DNA of 64,000 nucleotides, taken from an uncultured Shimia sp. Lineage in GTDB: Bacteria; Pseudomonadota; Alphaproteobacteria; Rhodobacterales; Rhodobacteraceae. The stretch covers positions 62,001-126,000 of the forward strand of contig NZ_CANLRL010000003.1 of NCBI RefSeq assembly GCF_947493595.1, in the 5' to 3' direction. Below are positions 1 through 8,180 of the stretch, in pieces. Below the pieces are notes generated by a model. The model saw only the letters and a list, made by a program, of their open reading frames with translations. It was not told the DNA's origin and ran no database searches. Within the stretch, counting starts at the first letter, position 1. Every line of letters begins with the position of its first letter. The translations under genes and the position numbers were made by a program.

Positions 1-127
1 CATGTCGGTGGAGCGCGCGCCGGGCGTGTTTGAGGCCGGGGCAGATATTGTCTCTGCGGTCACTGACATCACCCTGAACGACGATCCGGAAGATCGCGTG
101 CGCCAGTGGTTGGAGGTCTGCAAGTGA
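1..127 (+). CDS. thiE: Thiamine-phosphate synthase ThiE, C-terminal end (partial)
   Basis: Only the last ~41 codons are inside the window; the gene begins upstream. The visible peptide reads SVERAPGVFEAGADIVSAVT and continues to a TGA at 125-127. A '(G)I..rapevf.aGAD.v.vvs' segment followed by a short acidic tail is how the ThiE TIM barrel closes. ThiE joins HMP-pyrophosphate to thiazole phosphate to give thiamine monophosphate in the cytoplasm. The stop codon overlaps the GTG start of thiF by two bases, which fits one thiamine operon. The call rests on a short fragment plus its neighbours. Confidence 0.72.
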   Translation, partial: MSVERAPGVFEAGADIVSAVTDITLNDDPEDRVRQWLEVCK

Positions 128-1089
128 GCCGCTACGCGCGCCAGATGATCCTGCCGGAAGTGGGTGCGCAGGGCCAAGCGGCCCTGACAGCTGCCCATGT
201 GCTGGTCATTGGCGCGGGTGGGCTGGCGGCAAGTGCGCTGCCTTTACTGGCGGGCGCGGGTGTTGGACGCATCACGATTGTTGATGGGGACACTGTGGAG
301 CTGTCCAACTTGCATCGTCAGACGATGTTTACGGAAGATGACCAAGGCAAGCCGAAGGCCGAGGTGGCGGCAGCACGATGCAGGGCGATCAACGGCGAGA
401 TTGGTGTCAAAGCCGTGGTTGCAAGGCTGACTCCCGCCAATGCGCCTGCGCTGCTGGAGGGTGTCACATTGGTGATGGACTGCGCCGACAGCTACGCGGT
501 GAGCTACACGCTGAGCGATTTGTGTCTCGCGCAAAACATCCCGCTTATCACCGGCTCTGCCTTGGCATTGTCGGGCTATGCAGCCGGTGTTTGCGGCGGT
601 GCGCCTTCTTTGAGAGCGTTGTTCCCGGAGGCCCCCGAAAGCGGCGCAAGCTGTGCAACTGCTGGCGTGATGGGGCCAGTGGTGGCCTTGATCGGCGCGA
701 TGCAGGCGCAGATGGCGCTGGCGACCTTGATGGGGCACCAACCCAGCCCATTGGGACAGATGGTGCAGTTTGATGCCAAAACCATGCGCAGTGCGCCGTT
801 TCGTTTTGATGCTGCGCCGGAGCCGGAGACGGCCTTTGGATTTGTGTCGTCGGAGATGCTCAGCGAGGCCGACACGATTGTCGAGCTGCGCGGCCAAGAG
901 GAAGCGCCAGAGCCCGCCCATCGAGACGCGCTCCGCATCCTGCCGGATCAGTTGAAAGATCATTTGCCAATCGCCGAGGGGCGGCTGGCCTTGTGCTGTG
1001 CCACGGGACTGCGGTCCTGGCGTGCGGCGGAAACCACCCAAGAGATTTGGCCCGGCGAGATTGTTCTTGTCGCGGCCTCCGCTTCTTAG
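124..1089 (+). CDS. thiF: ThiF/MoeB-type adenylyltransferase with rhodanese-like tail
   Basis: This 321-residue E1-like enzyme is expected to adenylate the C terminus of a ThiS-type sulfur carrier for thiazole synthesis. The GTG start at 124 is chosen because GGAGG lies 8 bases upstream and it overlaps the thiE stop. Residues 1-10 read VSRYARQMIL, the usual MoeB/ThiF opening. GAGGLA at 30-35 is the nucleotide loop and Cys177 in SCATAGVMGP matches the conserved Cys. Both zinc-binding CxxC pairs usual in the family appear to be missing: the first region reads PSLRALFPEA (161-170) and none is seen after residue 215. Residues ~250-318 look like a shortened rhodanese domain with a CATGLRS loop at 292-298. 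MoeB is the alternative, but the operon favours ThiF. Confidence 0.85.
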   Translation: MSRYARQMILPEVGAQGQAALTAAHVLVIGAGGLAASALPLLAGAGVGRITIVDGDTVELSNLHRQTMFTEDDQGKPKAEVAAARCRAINGEIGVKAVVARLTPANAPALLEGVTLVMDCADSYAVSYTLSDLCLAQNIPLITGSALALSGYAAGVCGGAPSLRALFPEAPESGASCATAGVMGPVVALIGAMQAQMALATLMGHQPSPLGQMVQFDAKTMRSAPFRFDAAPEPETAFGFVSSEMLSEADTIVELRGQEEAPEPAHRDALRILPDQLKDHLPIAEGRLALCCATGLRSWRAAETTQEIWPGEIVLVAASAS

Positions 1090-1105
1090 AACGAGAGGAA
1101 ACGTG

Positions 1106-2053
1106 ATGAAGCACCTACTCGCAGCTGTGGCCCTGATGGCCGCAACCCCAGCCATGGCGGCTGATAAGATGACCCTTCTGCTGGATTGGTTCATCAACCC
1201 CGACCACGGGCCGATCATCGTGGCCGCGGAAAACGGCTATTTTGAAGAAGTTGGCCTGGACGTGGAAATTGTGGCTCCGGCTGACCCCTCCATGCCGCCG
1301 CGCCTTGTGGCCGCTGGTCAGGCTGATCTGGCGGTCTCTTACCAGCCGCAGCTGCACCTGCAAATCCACGAAGGTCTACCGCTGAAGCGTGTTGGCACGC
1401 TGGTCGCGACCCCGCTGAACTGCCTGCTGGTGCTGGAAGATGGCCCCATCAAATCTCCGGCGGACCTGAAAGGCAAGAAGGTTGGCTTCTCCGTGGCTGG
1501 CGTGGAAGAGGCTGTGCTGGGCGCGGTTCTGGGCAAATATGGTGTGACCACCGATGACATTGAGCTGGTCAATGTGAACTTCTCCCTGTCGCCATCTCTG
1601 ATGTCCGGTCAAGTGGACGCGGTGATCGGGGCCTACCGGAACTTTGAGCTGAACCAGATGGACATCGAAGGTCACCCAGGCACGTGCTTCTACATCGAGG
1701 AAGAAGGCGTGCCGTCTTATGACGAGTTGATCTATGTGGCCAATCCAGAGACCATGGATGCCGACAAAATTGCGCGTTTCATGGCGGCGACTGAGAAAGC
1801 CACCCAGTACATTGTGAACAACCCGGTCAAAAGCTGGGAAATCTTCTCCGGCACCTCCGTGGAGCTGCAGGACGAATTGAACAAACGGGCATGGGTTGAC
1901 ACGCTGCCACGCTTTGCGCTGCGCCCAGCGGGCTATGATGCCGGTCGTTATGTGCGCTTTGAGCAGTTCCTGAAGGACAGCGGCATGATCCCGTCGATCA
2001 ACCCGGTTGAGGCGATCACCATTGACGTCACCGCCCCGGCGATGAGCCAATAA
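1106..2053 (+). CDS. thiY: Periplasmic pyrimidine-precursor binding protein (ThiY/NMT1 family)
   Basis: The 315-residue product starts with a Sec signal peptide (MKHLLAAVALMAATPAMA) followed by KMTLLLDWFINPDHGPI, the typical start of ThiY/NMT1-type solute-binding proteins, which bind HMP or formylaminopyrimidine. The ATG at 1106 is used because the longer open frame lacks a signal peptide and overlaps thiF. Conserved-looking pieces include ENGYFEEVGLDVEI and the GKKVGFSVAGVEEAVLGAVL block. It shares one base with the next gene, tenA, and belongs with the ATPase and permease downstream as a complete ABC importer. The exact ligand is inferred from context. Confidence 0.85.
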   Translation: MKHLLAAVALMAATPAMAADKMTLLLDWFINPDHGPIIVAAENGYFEEVGLDVEIVAPADPSMPPRLVAAGQADLAVSYQPQLHLQIHEGLPLKRVGTLVATPLNCLLVLEDGPIKSPADLKGKKVGFSVAGVEEAVLGAVLGKYGVTTDDIELVNVNFSLSPSLMSGQVDAVIGAYRNFELNQMDIEGHPGTCFYIEEEGVPSYDELIYVANPETMDADKIARFMAATEKATQYIVNNPVKSWEIFSGTSVELQDELNKRAWVDTLPRFALRPAGYDAGRYVRFEQFLKDSGMIPSINPVEAITIDVTAPAMSQ

Positions 2054-2733
2054 TGAGCGCGCAAAACTACGGTCGTGCCTTTGCGCTGATGCGTGAGGCG
2101 GCAGGCGAGGCATGGGGGGAGTATACCCGCCATGCCTTCGTCGAAGGGCTGCGCGATGGTTCGCTGTCACGGGAGGCGTTTCTGCACTACCTGCGGCAGG
2201 ATTATGTGTTCCTGATCCACTTCTCCCGCGCCTGGGCGCTGGCGGTGGTGAAATCGGAAACTCACGCCGAAATGCTGGGAGCGGTTGCGACTGTGAACGC
2301 GCTGGTGGCTGAGGAAATGCAGCTGCATGTGGGCATCTGTGAGGCGGCAGGTATTCCGCAGGAGGAGCTGTTTGCGACGCCTGAGCGCGCGGAAAACTTG
2401 GCCTATACGCGCTATGTGCTGGAGGCGGGCTATTCTGGTGATCTGCTTGATTTGCTCGCCGCCTTGGCGCCTTGCGTGATGGGGTATGGCGAGATTGGCG
2501 CACGGTTGGGGGGTGAGAAAACCTCCGACACCTATGCTGATTGGATCAACACCTATGCCGGCGAAGGCTATCAAGACGACTGTGCCGCTGTGGGACAATT
2601 GCTCGACAGCGCGTTGGAGCGGCGTTTGGGCAAGGACTTTGAAAACAGCCCGCGCTTTGCGGCGCTGTGTGACAAGTTCCGTACAGCGACCGAGCTGGAA
2701 GTGAACTTCTGGCAGATGGGTCTGACCCCATGA
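2053..2733 (+). CDS. tenA: TenA aminopyrimidine aminohydrolase (thiaminase II)
   Basis: TenA hydrolyses degraded thiamine pyrimidines (such as aminopyrimidine) to HMP for reuse and acts in the cytoplasm. The 226-residue length is typical. Family features are visible: Asp50 in YLRQDYVF, the helix AEEMQLHVGICEAAGIP, the catalytic Cys141 in APCVMGYGEIG, and the Glu pair at 214/216 in ELEVNFW. Having the Cys places it in the classic TenA_C group. It lies between the binding protein and the ATPase of the same importer, so imported pyrimidine can be processed immediately. Start and stop overlap neighbours by one and four bases, indicating translational coupling. Confidence 0.93.
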   Translation: MSAQNYGRAFALMREAAGEAWGEYTRHAFVEGLRDGSLSREAFLHYLRQDYVFLIHFSRAWALAVVKSETHAEMLGAVATVNALVAEEMQLHVGICEAAGIPQEELFATPERAENLAYTRYVLEAGYSGDLLDLLAALAPCVMGYGEIGARLGGEKTSDTYADWINTYAGEGYQDDCAAVGQLLDSALERRLGKDFENSPRFAALCDKFRTATELEVNFWQMGLTP

Positions 2734-3458
2734 CACAAGCGCCCGGCATCACGTTAAAGGGACAGGCCTCGATTGAGGGGCGGCAGCTGTTTGCGCCGCT
2801 CACACTGTCCTTGGATGCCGGGCGCTGGACCTGCCTGCTAGGGGGCTCCGGCGTCGGCAAAACCACGGTTCTGCGGTTGATGGCGGATTTGCCAACGGGT
2901 GCGGATTTTGACGGAGAGATCCTGGCCACCGACAAGACGCCAGTGGCAGAGCGCATTGCCTATATGGCGCAGGATGACCTGTTGTTGCCTTGGGCGACGG
3001 TGGAGAAAAACATTGCGCTGGGCGCGCGTCTTCGCGGGCAAAAAATGGATGCGGTGCGCGTGGAGCGCTTGTTGGACCGTTGCGGCCTGCACGCCCATCG
3101 CGGCAAGAAGCCCAGTGAGCTGTCCGGCGGGCAACGTCAGCGGGTGGCGCTGGCGCGCACGCTGATGGAAGACAAGCCTATCATTTTGCTGGATGAGCCG
3201 TTTTCGGCTCTGGACGAGAAAACCCGGGCCGCGATGCAGGATCTGGCTGCGGACCTGCTCACCAACCGCACGGTTTTGGTGGTGACCCACGATCCGGGAG
3301 AGGCGGCACGGCTGGGCCATGCGATCTATGTGATGACAGCCGCTGGGCTCACCTCGGTTGCGCCGCCTGCGTCATCTGTGCCTCGGCCGGTTGATGCACC
3401 GGACACCATAACATGCCGCTCCGATCTATTGCGCTTGCTGATGGAGACGACGACATGA
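2730..3458 (+). CDS. thiZ: ABC transporter ATPase of the pyrimidine/thiamine-precursor importer
   Basis: The protein has 242 residues with a complete ABC ATPase signature: Walker A GGSGVGKTT, Q-loop region YMAQDDLLLPW, signature LSGGQRQRV, Walker B IILLDEPFSALD and a switch His in VVTHDPGEA. It resembles ATPases of the nitrate/sulfonate/taurine class that pair with NMT1-like binding proteins. The ATG overlaps the tenA stop (ATGA) and its own stop overlaps the permease ATG. It drives import of a pyrimidine precursor bound by the upstream protein; substrate is inferred from gene order. Confidence 0.9.
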   Translation: MTQAPGITLKGQASIEGRQLFAPLTLSLDAGRWTCLLGGSGVGKTTVLRLMADLPTGADFDGEILATDKTPVAERIAYMAQDDLLLPWATVEKNIALGARLRGQKMDAVRVERLLDRCGLHAHRGKKPSELSGGQRQRVALARTLMEDKPIILLDEPFSALDEKTRAAMQDLAADLLTNRTVLVVTHDPGEAARLGHAIYVMTAAGLTSVAPPASSVPRPVDAPDTITCRSDLLRLLMETTT

Positions 3459-4189
3459 AGCTGTGGCCTCCGATTGCTGCGACCGTGTTTGCGCTGTGCG
3501 TATGGCAAGCCGTTGTCACCTTGACCGGGGTGCAGAAGTTCATCCTGCCCAGCCCGACGCTGGTGGCGGAGACGTGGTGGCTCAATCGCTGGCTTATTGC
3601 CGAGCACACCCTAATTACATTGAATGAAATTCTGATCGGGCTGGTCATTGGAATTTCGCTGGGTGTTGTCACCGCGTTGACGCTGGCCTCGTCCAAAACG
3701 GCACGCACGTTGCTGGCACCGATGTTGGTGTTCACGCAGGCCCTGCCGGTGTTTGCCTTGGCGCCTATTTTGACGCTGTGGCTGGGCTATGGGATTTGGT
3801 CCAAAGCGGCCATGGCGGTTCTCATCACCTATTTCCCGGTCACGTCAGCTTTCTTTGACGGGTTGATGCGCACACCATCGGGCTATCTTGATCTTGCCAA
3901 AACCATGCAGGCCAGCCCGCGGCGTGTTTTGTGGTATATTCGTGTGCCGGCGGCCTTGCCCAATCTGGGGGCGGGCGTGCGCTTGGCCGCGGTCTATGCC
4001 CCAATCGGCGCGGTGATTGGGGAGTGGGTCGGCTCCTCCAAAGGTCTTGGATATTTGATGCTTCTGGCCAATGGTCGGGCCAAGACCGACTTGATGTTTG
4101 CGGCCATGCTGACGTTGGGGGTGCTGTCGGTGCTGCTCTACGTTTTGATGGCCAAACTCACCCGACGATTGGGTGATCGGGAGACCTGA
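3455..4189 (+). CDS. thiX: ABC transporter permease of the pyrimidine/thiamine-precursor importer
   Basis: This 244-residue inner-membrane protein has about six hydrophobic segments and the BPD-type permease block around ALPVFALAPILTLWLGYG, followed by the EAA-like loop (LAKTMQASPRRVLWYIRVPAALPN) that contacts the ATPase. The ATG at 3455 overlaps the ATPase stop (ATGA). A longer open frame starts at 3413, but it would overlap the ATPase by 46 bases and add a hydrophilic leader. It is the last gene of the thiamine operon. Confidence 0.9.
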   Translation: MKLWPPIAATVFALCVWQAVVTLTGVQKFILPSPTLVAETWWLNRWLIAEHTLITLNEILIGLVIGISLGVVTALTLASSKTARTLLAPMLVFTQALPVFALAPILTLWLGYGIWSKAAMAVLITYFPVTSAFFDGLMRTPSGYLDLAKTMQASPRRVLWYIRVPAALPNLGAGVRLAAVYAPIGAVIGEWVGSSKGLGYLMLLANGRAKTDLMFAAMLTLGVLSVLLYVLMAKLTRRLGDRET

Positions 4190-4367
4190 ACGGGTCTAAG
4201 GTTTGCGTCACGCCCAAAGCGATTTGGCGCTATTTTGCAATAATGCCTATCAAATTTGGTCAATCTCGACAGAAATGCTCCGGAACCTGCGGTTCTTAAG
4301 ACTACTTTAACCACCAGATGGCACAGATTTCAGGTGGATTTTTTTGAGTTTGTAGACTGACCGCTGA
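4190..4367. other. Intergenic stretch between thi operon and sensor kinase
   Basis: This 178-base stretch is more AT-rich towards its right end and likely holds the kinase promoter. At 4182-4197 the sequence agacc-tgaacg-ggtct can form a 5-bp hairpin at the end of the permease gene, but no T-run follows, so it is a weak terminator candidate. No open frame of interest was seen. Confidence 0.4.
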
Positions 4368-6203
4368 ATGTCGAAATTACGTATTACACGACAATATCTC
4401 CGGTGGCGGAGCGGCATCGCGCTAAGCATTGTGCTTGCGGCAGCGATTACGGCGATGTGGGTGGCTTTTATTGGCCGCGACACGGTGGCAACGCGCAATC
4501 AGAATACCGCCTCTATGGACACGCTGCTGTTGTCGCTGTCGGAAATGTCGATGGCGTTTCAGGAATTGCGCATGTCGCCGGCGTCCCAACGCGGCAAAAA
4601 TTCCAAAGCGCATGTGCGCCGCGCGTCGCACGCGGCGGTGGAAGCCGCGCAGCGCATCTCTTTGGAACGTACGTTGAAAACTTTCTCACCGGAGGGGCAG
4701 AGCATTCTGCGGCGGGATGCAATGAACCCGCTTCTGGAGCTGGAAGATGTTCTGTTTTTGGCAGAAGTGGCGGTGGACCCGCGCCAAAACATGACGGATG
4801 TGGCCCGTGCTGCCGGAATGGCAGGCGATTTGGCCATGCGGCTGTTGCCGATCTTTAACCGCATCAAACAGGCCGAGCTGGCCGCCGCACAAGAGGCGGC
4901 GGACACGCAGGTGACCTACGGGATTTTTGCTCTGGTGATCACCTTGCTGGGCGTTGGGCTTGCAGCGCGGTTTGTGCATCTGCCAATGGAACGCTACGTG
5001 ATCCGGGCGCAGAATGAGATTGAGCGCAATCAGCGTAAGGCTGAGGCGGCGTCGGAAGCCAAATCCATGTTCCTGGCCACCATGAGCCACGAAATTCGCA
5101 CGCCGCTGAATGGCGTTCTAGGGCTAGCAGATGTGTTGAAAGAAACACAACTGGGCACAGACCAGAAACGCATGGTCACAATGATCCAAAGCAGCGGTCA
5201 GGCGTTGTTGCAATTGATCAATGATGTGTTGGATCTTGCCAAGATTGAAGCCGGTAAAATCGACCTCAAGTATGAAGGCTTTGATGTTCAGGCGCTGTGT
5301 CAGGAAACCGCAGAGCTGTTTTCCGGTCAGGCGGCGCAAAAGGGTGTGACGCTTACCGTGCACACCGCGCCCTCGGAAGCCGGGTGGTTTGTGCACAGCG
5401 CGCCACAGGCGCTGCGGCAGGTGTTGGCCAATCTTGTTGGCAATGCGGTGAAGTTTACGGAGCAAGGGGCGATTGAGCTGCATCTGGAAGATGTTGCGCC
5501 ATCGCACGGTGAAGAGCGGCGTTTGCGGATTGCCGTGACCGATGATGGCATTGGCATTGAGCCTGGTGCCCTGGAACGCATTTTTGGGCAATTCGAACAG
5601 GCGGATTCCAGCAACACCACCCAATTTGGTGGCACGGGTTTGGGGCTGTCGATTGTGCGGCGCATGAGCGAGGCGCTTGGCGGGCACGTGCGCGTGGAGA
5701 GTAGCTTGGGCGAAGGCTCGGAGTTTATTCTGGAACTGCCGGTGGGCATCGCCCAGCGGGACGTGGTTGCAACACCCCAGCGGGAGGTCGTGCATTTTGG
5801 CAAGCGCGTGTTGGTGGCGGATGACAATCGGGTCAACCAGGTAGTGGCGCGCAAGATTCTCGAAAATCTCGGCTGTGAGGTCAGCTTTGCTGGCAACGGC
5901 CTTGAAGCGGTGGATCGGGCGGCCAATTGGAATCCGGACCTGATTTTGATGGATGTGCGCATGCCAATGATGGACGGCTTACAAGCCACCCGCGCCATCC
6001 GGGCGGACACGCGCCACGCGGCAGCATCGGTGCCTATTGTGGGGTTGTCTGCCAACGCGCTCGCGGAACATCGTGAAGAGGCGGCGGAGGCCGGCATGTC
6101 GGGCTATGTGGAAAAGCCGGTGACACGGCTTGCCCTCAAGACAGAGCTTTTGCGGCACTGGCCTGCGACGGCACAGCAACAGGAGAATGGCACATGGGCT
6201 TAA
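4368..6203 (+). CDS. Hybrid sensor histidine kinase with receiver domain
   Basis: The 611-residue inner-membrane protein has TM1 at about 17-36, a ~145-residue helical periplasmic region, TM2 at about 184-203 and a coiled linker. Then come a HisKA domain (ATMSHEIRTPLNG, phospho-His near 241) and a HATPase domain: N-box NLVGNAVKF, G1 DDGIGIEP, F-box FGQFEQAD, G2 GGTGLGLSIV. A C-terminal receiver domain has its phospho-acceptor Asp near 529 in LILMDVRMPMMDG and the conserved Lys in EKP. No HPt or output domain is present, so phosphate must pass to another protein not seen here. It overlaps the next gene, a periplasmic binding protein, by 10 bases, suggesting that protein supplies the signal. 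Confidence 0.92.
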   Translation: MSKLRITRQYLRWRSGIALSIVLAAAITAMWVAFIGRDTVATRNQNTASMDTLLLSLSEMSMAFQELRMSPASQRGKNSKAHVRRASHAAVEAAQRISLERTLKTFSPEGQSILRRDAMNPLLELEDVLFLAEVAVDPRQNMTDVARAAGMAGDLAMRLLPIFNRIKQAELAAAQEAADTQVTYGIFALVITLLGVGLAARFVHLPMERYVIRAQNEIERNQRKAEAASEAKSMFLATMSHEIRTPLNGVLGLADVLKETQLGTDQKRMVTMIQSSGQALLQLINDVLDLAKIEAGKIDLKYEGFDVQALCQETAELFSGQAAQKGVTLTVHTAPSEAGWFVHSAPQALRQVLANLVGNAVKFTEQGAIELHLEDVAPSHGEERRLRIAVTDDGIGIEPGALERIFGQFEQADSSNTTQFGGTGLGLSIVRRMSEALGGHVRVESSLGEGSEFILELPVGIAQRDVVATPQREVVHFGKRVLVADDNRVNQVVARKILENLGCEVSFAGNGLEAVDRAANWNPDLILMDVRMPMMDGLQATRAIRADTRHAAASVPIVGLSANALAEHREEAAEAGMSGYVEKPVTRLALKTELLRHWPATAQQQENGTWA

Positions 6204-7276
6204 CGCGGATTGCACGTGTGGCTGCGGCGGTTTTGGGGCTGGCGGCATCGCCGCTGAAAGCCGGTGAGGACGCCGTTTGGTTTTATGCGTGGAACAACAC
6301 CATTCCGCAGGCCGTGGTGCAGAGTTTTGGCGAGCGTCACGGCATCAATGTTGTGGTCGATACGTTTATGGTGGCTGACGAAGTGGAAGCCCGATTGGCT
6401 GCGGGCGGGACTGGGTATGACTTGGCCGTCGTGCCGGTTGAGATCATGCCGCGATTGGTGAGCATCGATGCGCTGCAGCCTTTTGATGTTCAGGAGCGCG
6501 CAAAGCTGAACGGCGGCCATCCACAGTTGATGGAGAAACTGTCCGAGGCGGTGCCGATGGCAGAGCAATATGCGGTGCCGTTTCTATGGGGCACCACTGG
6601 CTTGATGGTGGACATCGATGATGTGTTGGAGCGGGTACCAGAGAGCGCGTTACACACATGGGATCTGGTGTTCGATCCCAAATATGCGTCACAGCTTGCG
6701 GACTGCGGCATCACCATTGCCGACGCCGTGCAGGAAGTGGTTGCGATTGCCTTGAACTATTTGGGGCGCAATCCAAACTCGATGGCGGAGGAGGATCTGG
6801 ACGCGGCGTTTGCGTTGTTGTCGGGGATCATGCCGTATGTGAATACGGTTGATGGCAGTCAGCAGGAACAGATTTTACAGAATGAAGCCTGTGTGGCGCT
6901 GACCTGGAGCAGCGATGCATTGGCGCCGCAGTCGCAACTGGGGCGGAATGAAGTGCGCTATTTTGTGCCCGAGGAAGGCACCGTTTTGTGGGCGGATGTG
7001 ATGGTGTTTCCTAGCGACACCGGCCATCCGGAGCACAGCTACAAGCTGCTTCATTACATGAACGAACCGGAGGTGCTGGCCAAGGTTTCACAATTTTCGC
7101 TGGCTTTGACCGATATCCCGGTGTCACACGCCGCGTTGCAAGACATTGATCGTGAAATTTTGGAGCAGGTGGCGCCCAAAGACCGGCGCGACAAATTGTT
7201 TATGCTCACACCGCGCACCGGATCAGAGAAACGCCTTCTGGACCGGCGCTGGCGCCGGATGCAGTTGGGATTGTGA
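6194..7276 (+). CDS. PotD-like periplasmic polyamine/organic-solute binding protein
   Basis: The 360-residue protein has a signal peptide ending near KAGEDA and the cluster D binding-protein opening VWFYAWNNTIPQAVVQSF, like PotD/PotF (spermidine/putrescine binding). Typical pieces are GTGYDLAVVPVEIMPRL, AVPFLWGTTGLMVD and a late VMVFPSDTGHPEHSYKLLHYM block. AGGAGAA lies just before the ATG at 6194, inside the kinase gene. No permease or ATPase follows, so transport is unlikely to be its main job here. Coupling to the kinase makes a sensory role plausible. The ligand cannot be read from sequence. Confidence 0.85.
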   Translation: MGLTRIARVAAAVLGLAASPLKAGEDAVWFYAWNNTIPQAVVQSFGERHGINVVVDTFMVADEVEARLAAGGTGYDLAVVPVEIMPRLVSIDALQPFDVQERAKLNGGHPQLMEKLSEAVPMAEQYAVPFLWGTTGLMVDIDDVLERVPESALHTWDLVFDPKYASQLADCGITIADAVQEVVAIALNYLGRNPNSMAEEDLDAAFALLSGIMPYVNTVDGSQQEQILQNEACVALTWSSDALAPQSQLGRNEVRYFVPEEGTVLWADVMVFPSDTGHPEHSYKLLHYMNEPEVLAKVSQFSLALTDIPVSHAALQDIDREILEQVAPKDRRDKLFMLTPRTGSEKRLLDRRWRRMQLGL

Positions 7277-7293
7277 ACTGAGAAATTGCGTTT

Positions 7294-7318
7294 GGGCGGG
7301 TCAGTAAGAGACCGGCCC
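7294..7318. terminator. Possible bidirectional hairpin between convergent genes
   Basis: GGGCGGGTC (7294-7302) and GACCGGCCC (7310-7318) pair with one mismatch around a 7-base loop. It lies between two converging genes and includes the last codons of the minus-strand one. There is no clear T-run on either side, so termination is only a possibility. Confidence 0.35.
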
Positions 7319-8089
7319 ATCCGCTTTGTTGAGCATCACGCCCAGGATCGGTTTCACCTCTGACAGGATTTGTTCGACCTTGGTGATGTCCTCGGCGGTG
7401 GAAATGCCGCCGCCTGCGACGACAAGCACGGCGTCGACATTGGGCAGGAAACCCAGCACGTCGTCAAACTCCAGCGCCGGTGGCATGTCAAACAGCATCA
7501 GGTCGGGGCAGAGTGCCTCTTCCAGCTCCTCGAGCACCTCGGCCGCGATGTCGTTTTGGAACAGTTCCGCCGAATTCTCGCTGGCGCTGTCGTTTAAGGC
7601 CACGGCGAGGTTGGGCTGCACCCGTTGCAGAAAATTCTCCGGCGCGATCACGCCGCTCAGGTAATCCGCCATGCTGTCTTTTGCGGAGAGCCCCAGAGTC
7701 TCAGCCAGACTTGGGGAGCGCAAATCCATGTCGAGCAACACGGTGCGCACGGAGTCAAGCCGCGAAAACGCCATGGCCAAATTGGTGGTGACAAAGCTGC
7801 TACCACAGCCTCGGGTCGGCGCGGTCACGGCGACGCGGCTCCAGCCATGTTCGTTGAGCGCCTGCAATAGCCGGGTGCGCAGCATGTCAAAGGCCGCATG
7901 GGCCGGATGGCTGCGGGTTGCGCTGACAATGAAGTTTTTCTCCAGATCCGCATCCTTGAGCGCGGCCACGGTCAACCCTTCCCAGAACACATCCGGGTCA
8001 TGCACCATAGGCAGCCGCGCCTCTTCATGAGATGCGTCGGGTGCCTCCTCTTCGGGGAGGTCGGTCTCGTGGGTCTGATCTGTACTCAT
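7301..8089 (-). CDS. CpsD/CapB-like polysaccharide biosynthesis ATPase, Walker A degenerate
   Basis: The 262-residue protein matches the cytoplasmic BY-kinase/ParA-like partner of Wzz-type chain-length proteins. The N-terminal helix region HAAFDMLRTRLLQAL is the usual pre-Walker segment. The Walker A region reads APTRGCGSSFVTTNLA: the lysine of the usual GxGK(S/T) is a serine. Walker A' (TVLLDMDLRSPSLAETLG) and Walker B (DLMLFDMPPAL) are present. The C terminus (ADGPVSY) has one Tyr rather than a tyrosine cluster. The start at 8089 removes an unsupported 55-residue leader. As last gene of the polysaccharide operon it probably modulates polymerisation or export with the Wzz protein at 24059-25330. 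Confidence 0.8.
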   Translation of the reverse strand: MSTDQTHETDLPEEEAPDASHEEARLPMVHDPDVFWEGLTVAALKDADLEKNFIVSATRSHPAHAAFDMLRTRLLQALNEHGWSRVAVTAPTRGCGSSFVTTNLAMAFSRLDSVRTVLLDMDLRSPSLAETLGLSAKDSMADYLSGVIAPENFLQRVQPNLAVALNDSASENSAELFQNDIAAEVLEELEEALCPDLMLFDMPPALEFDDVLGFLPNVDAVLVVAGGGISTAEDITKVEQILSEVKPILGVMLNKADGPVSY

Positions 8090-8180
8090 GGCGCGTGAAT
8101 CCGCTCTGTTTGAGGCAAAACTATCAGGGCAATGCGGACAAAAGAAAGGCACCATTGCGGAGATAGGGGGACGTGTGGAG

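Noticed and set aside
1..124. TPP riboswitch for the thiamine operon
   Set aside because: The operon start is outside the window, and no riboswitch-like sequence is visible in the fragment.
244..1218. Long minus-strand open frame across thiF
   Set aside because: It is a shadow of thiF and the next gene, has an Arg/His-rich composition with no motif, and no ribosome site.
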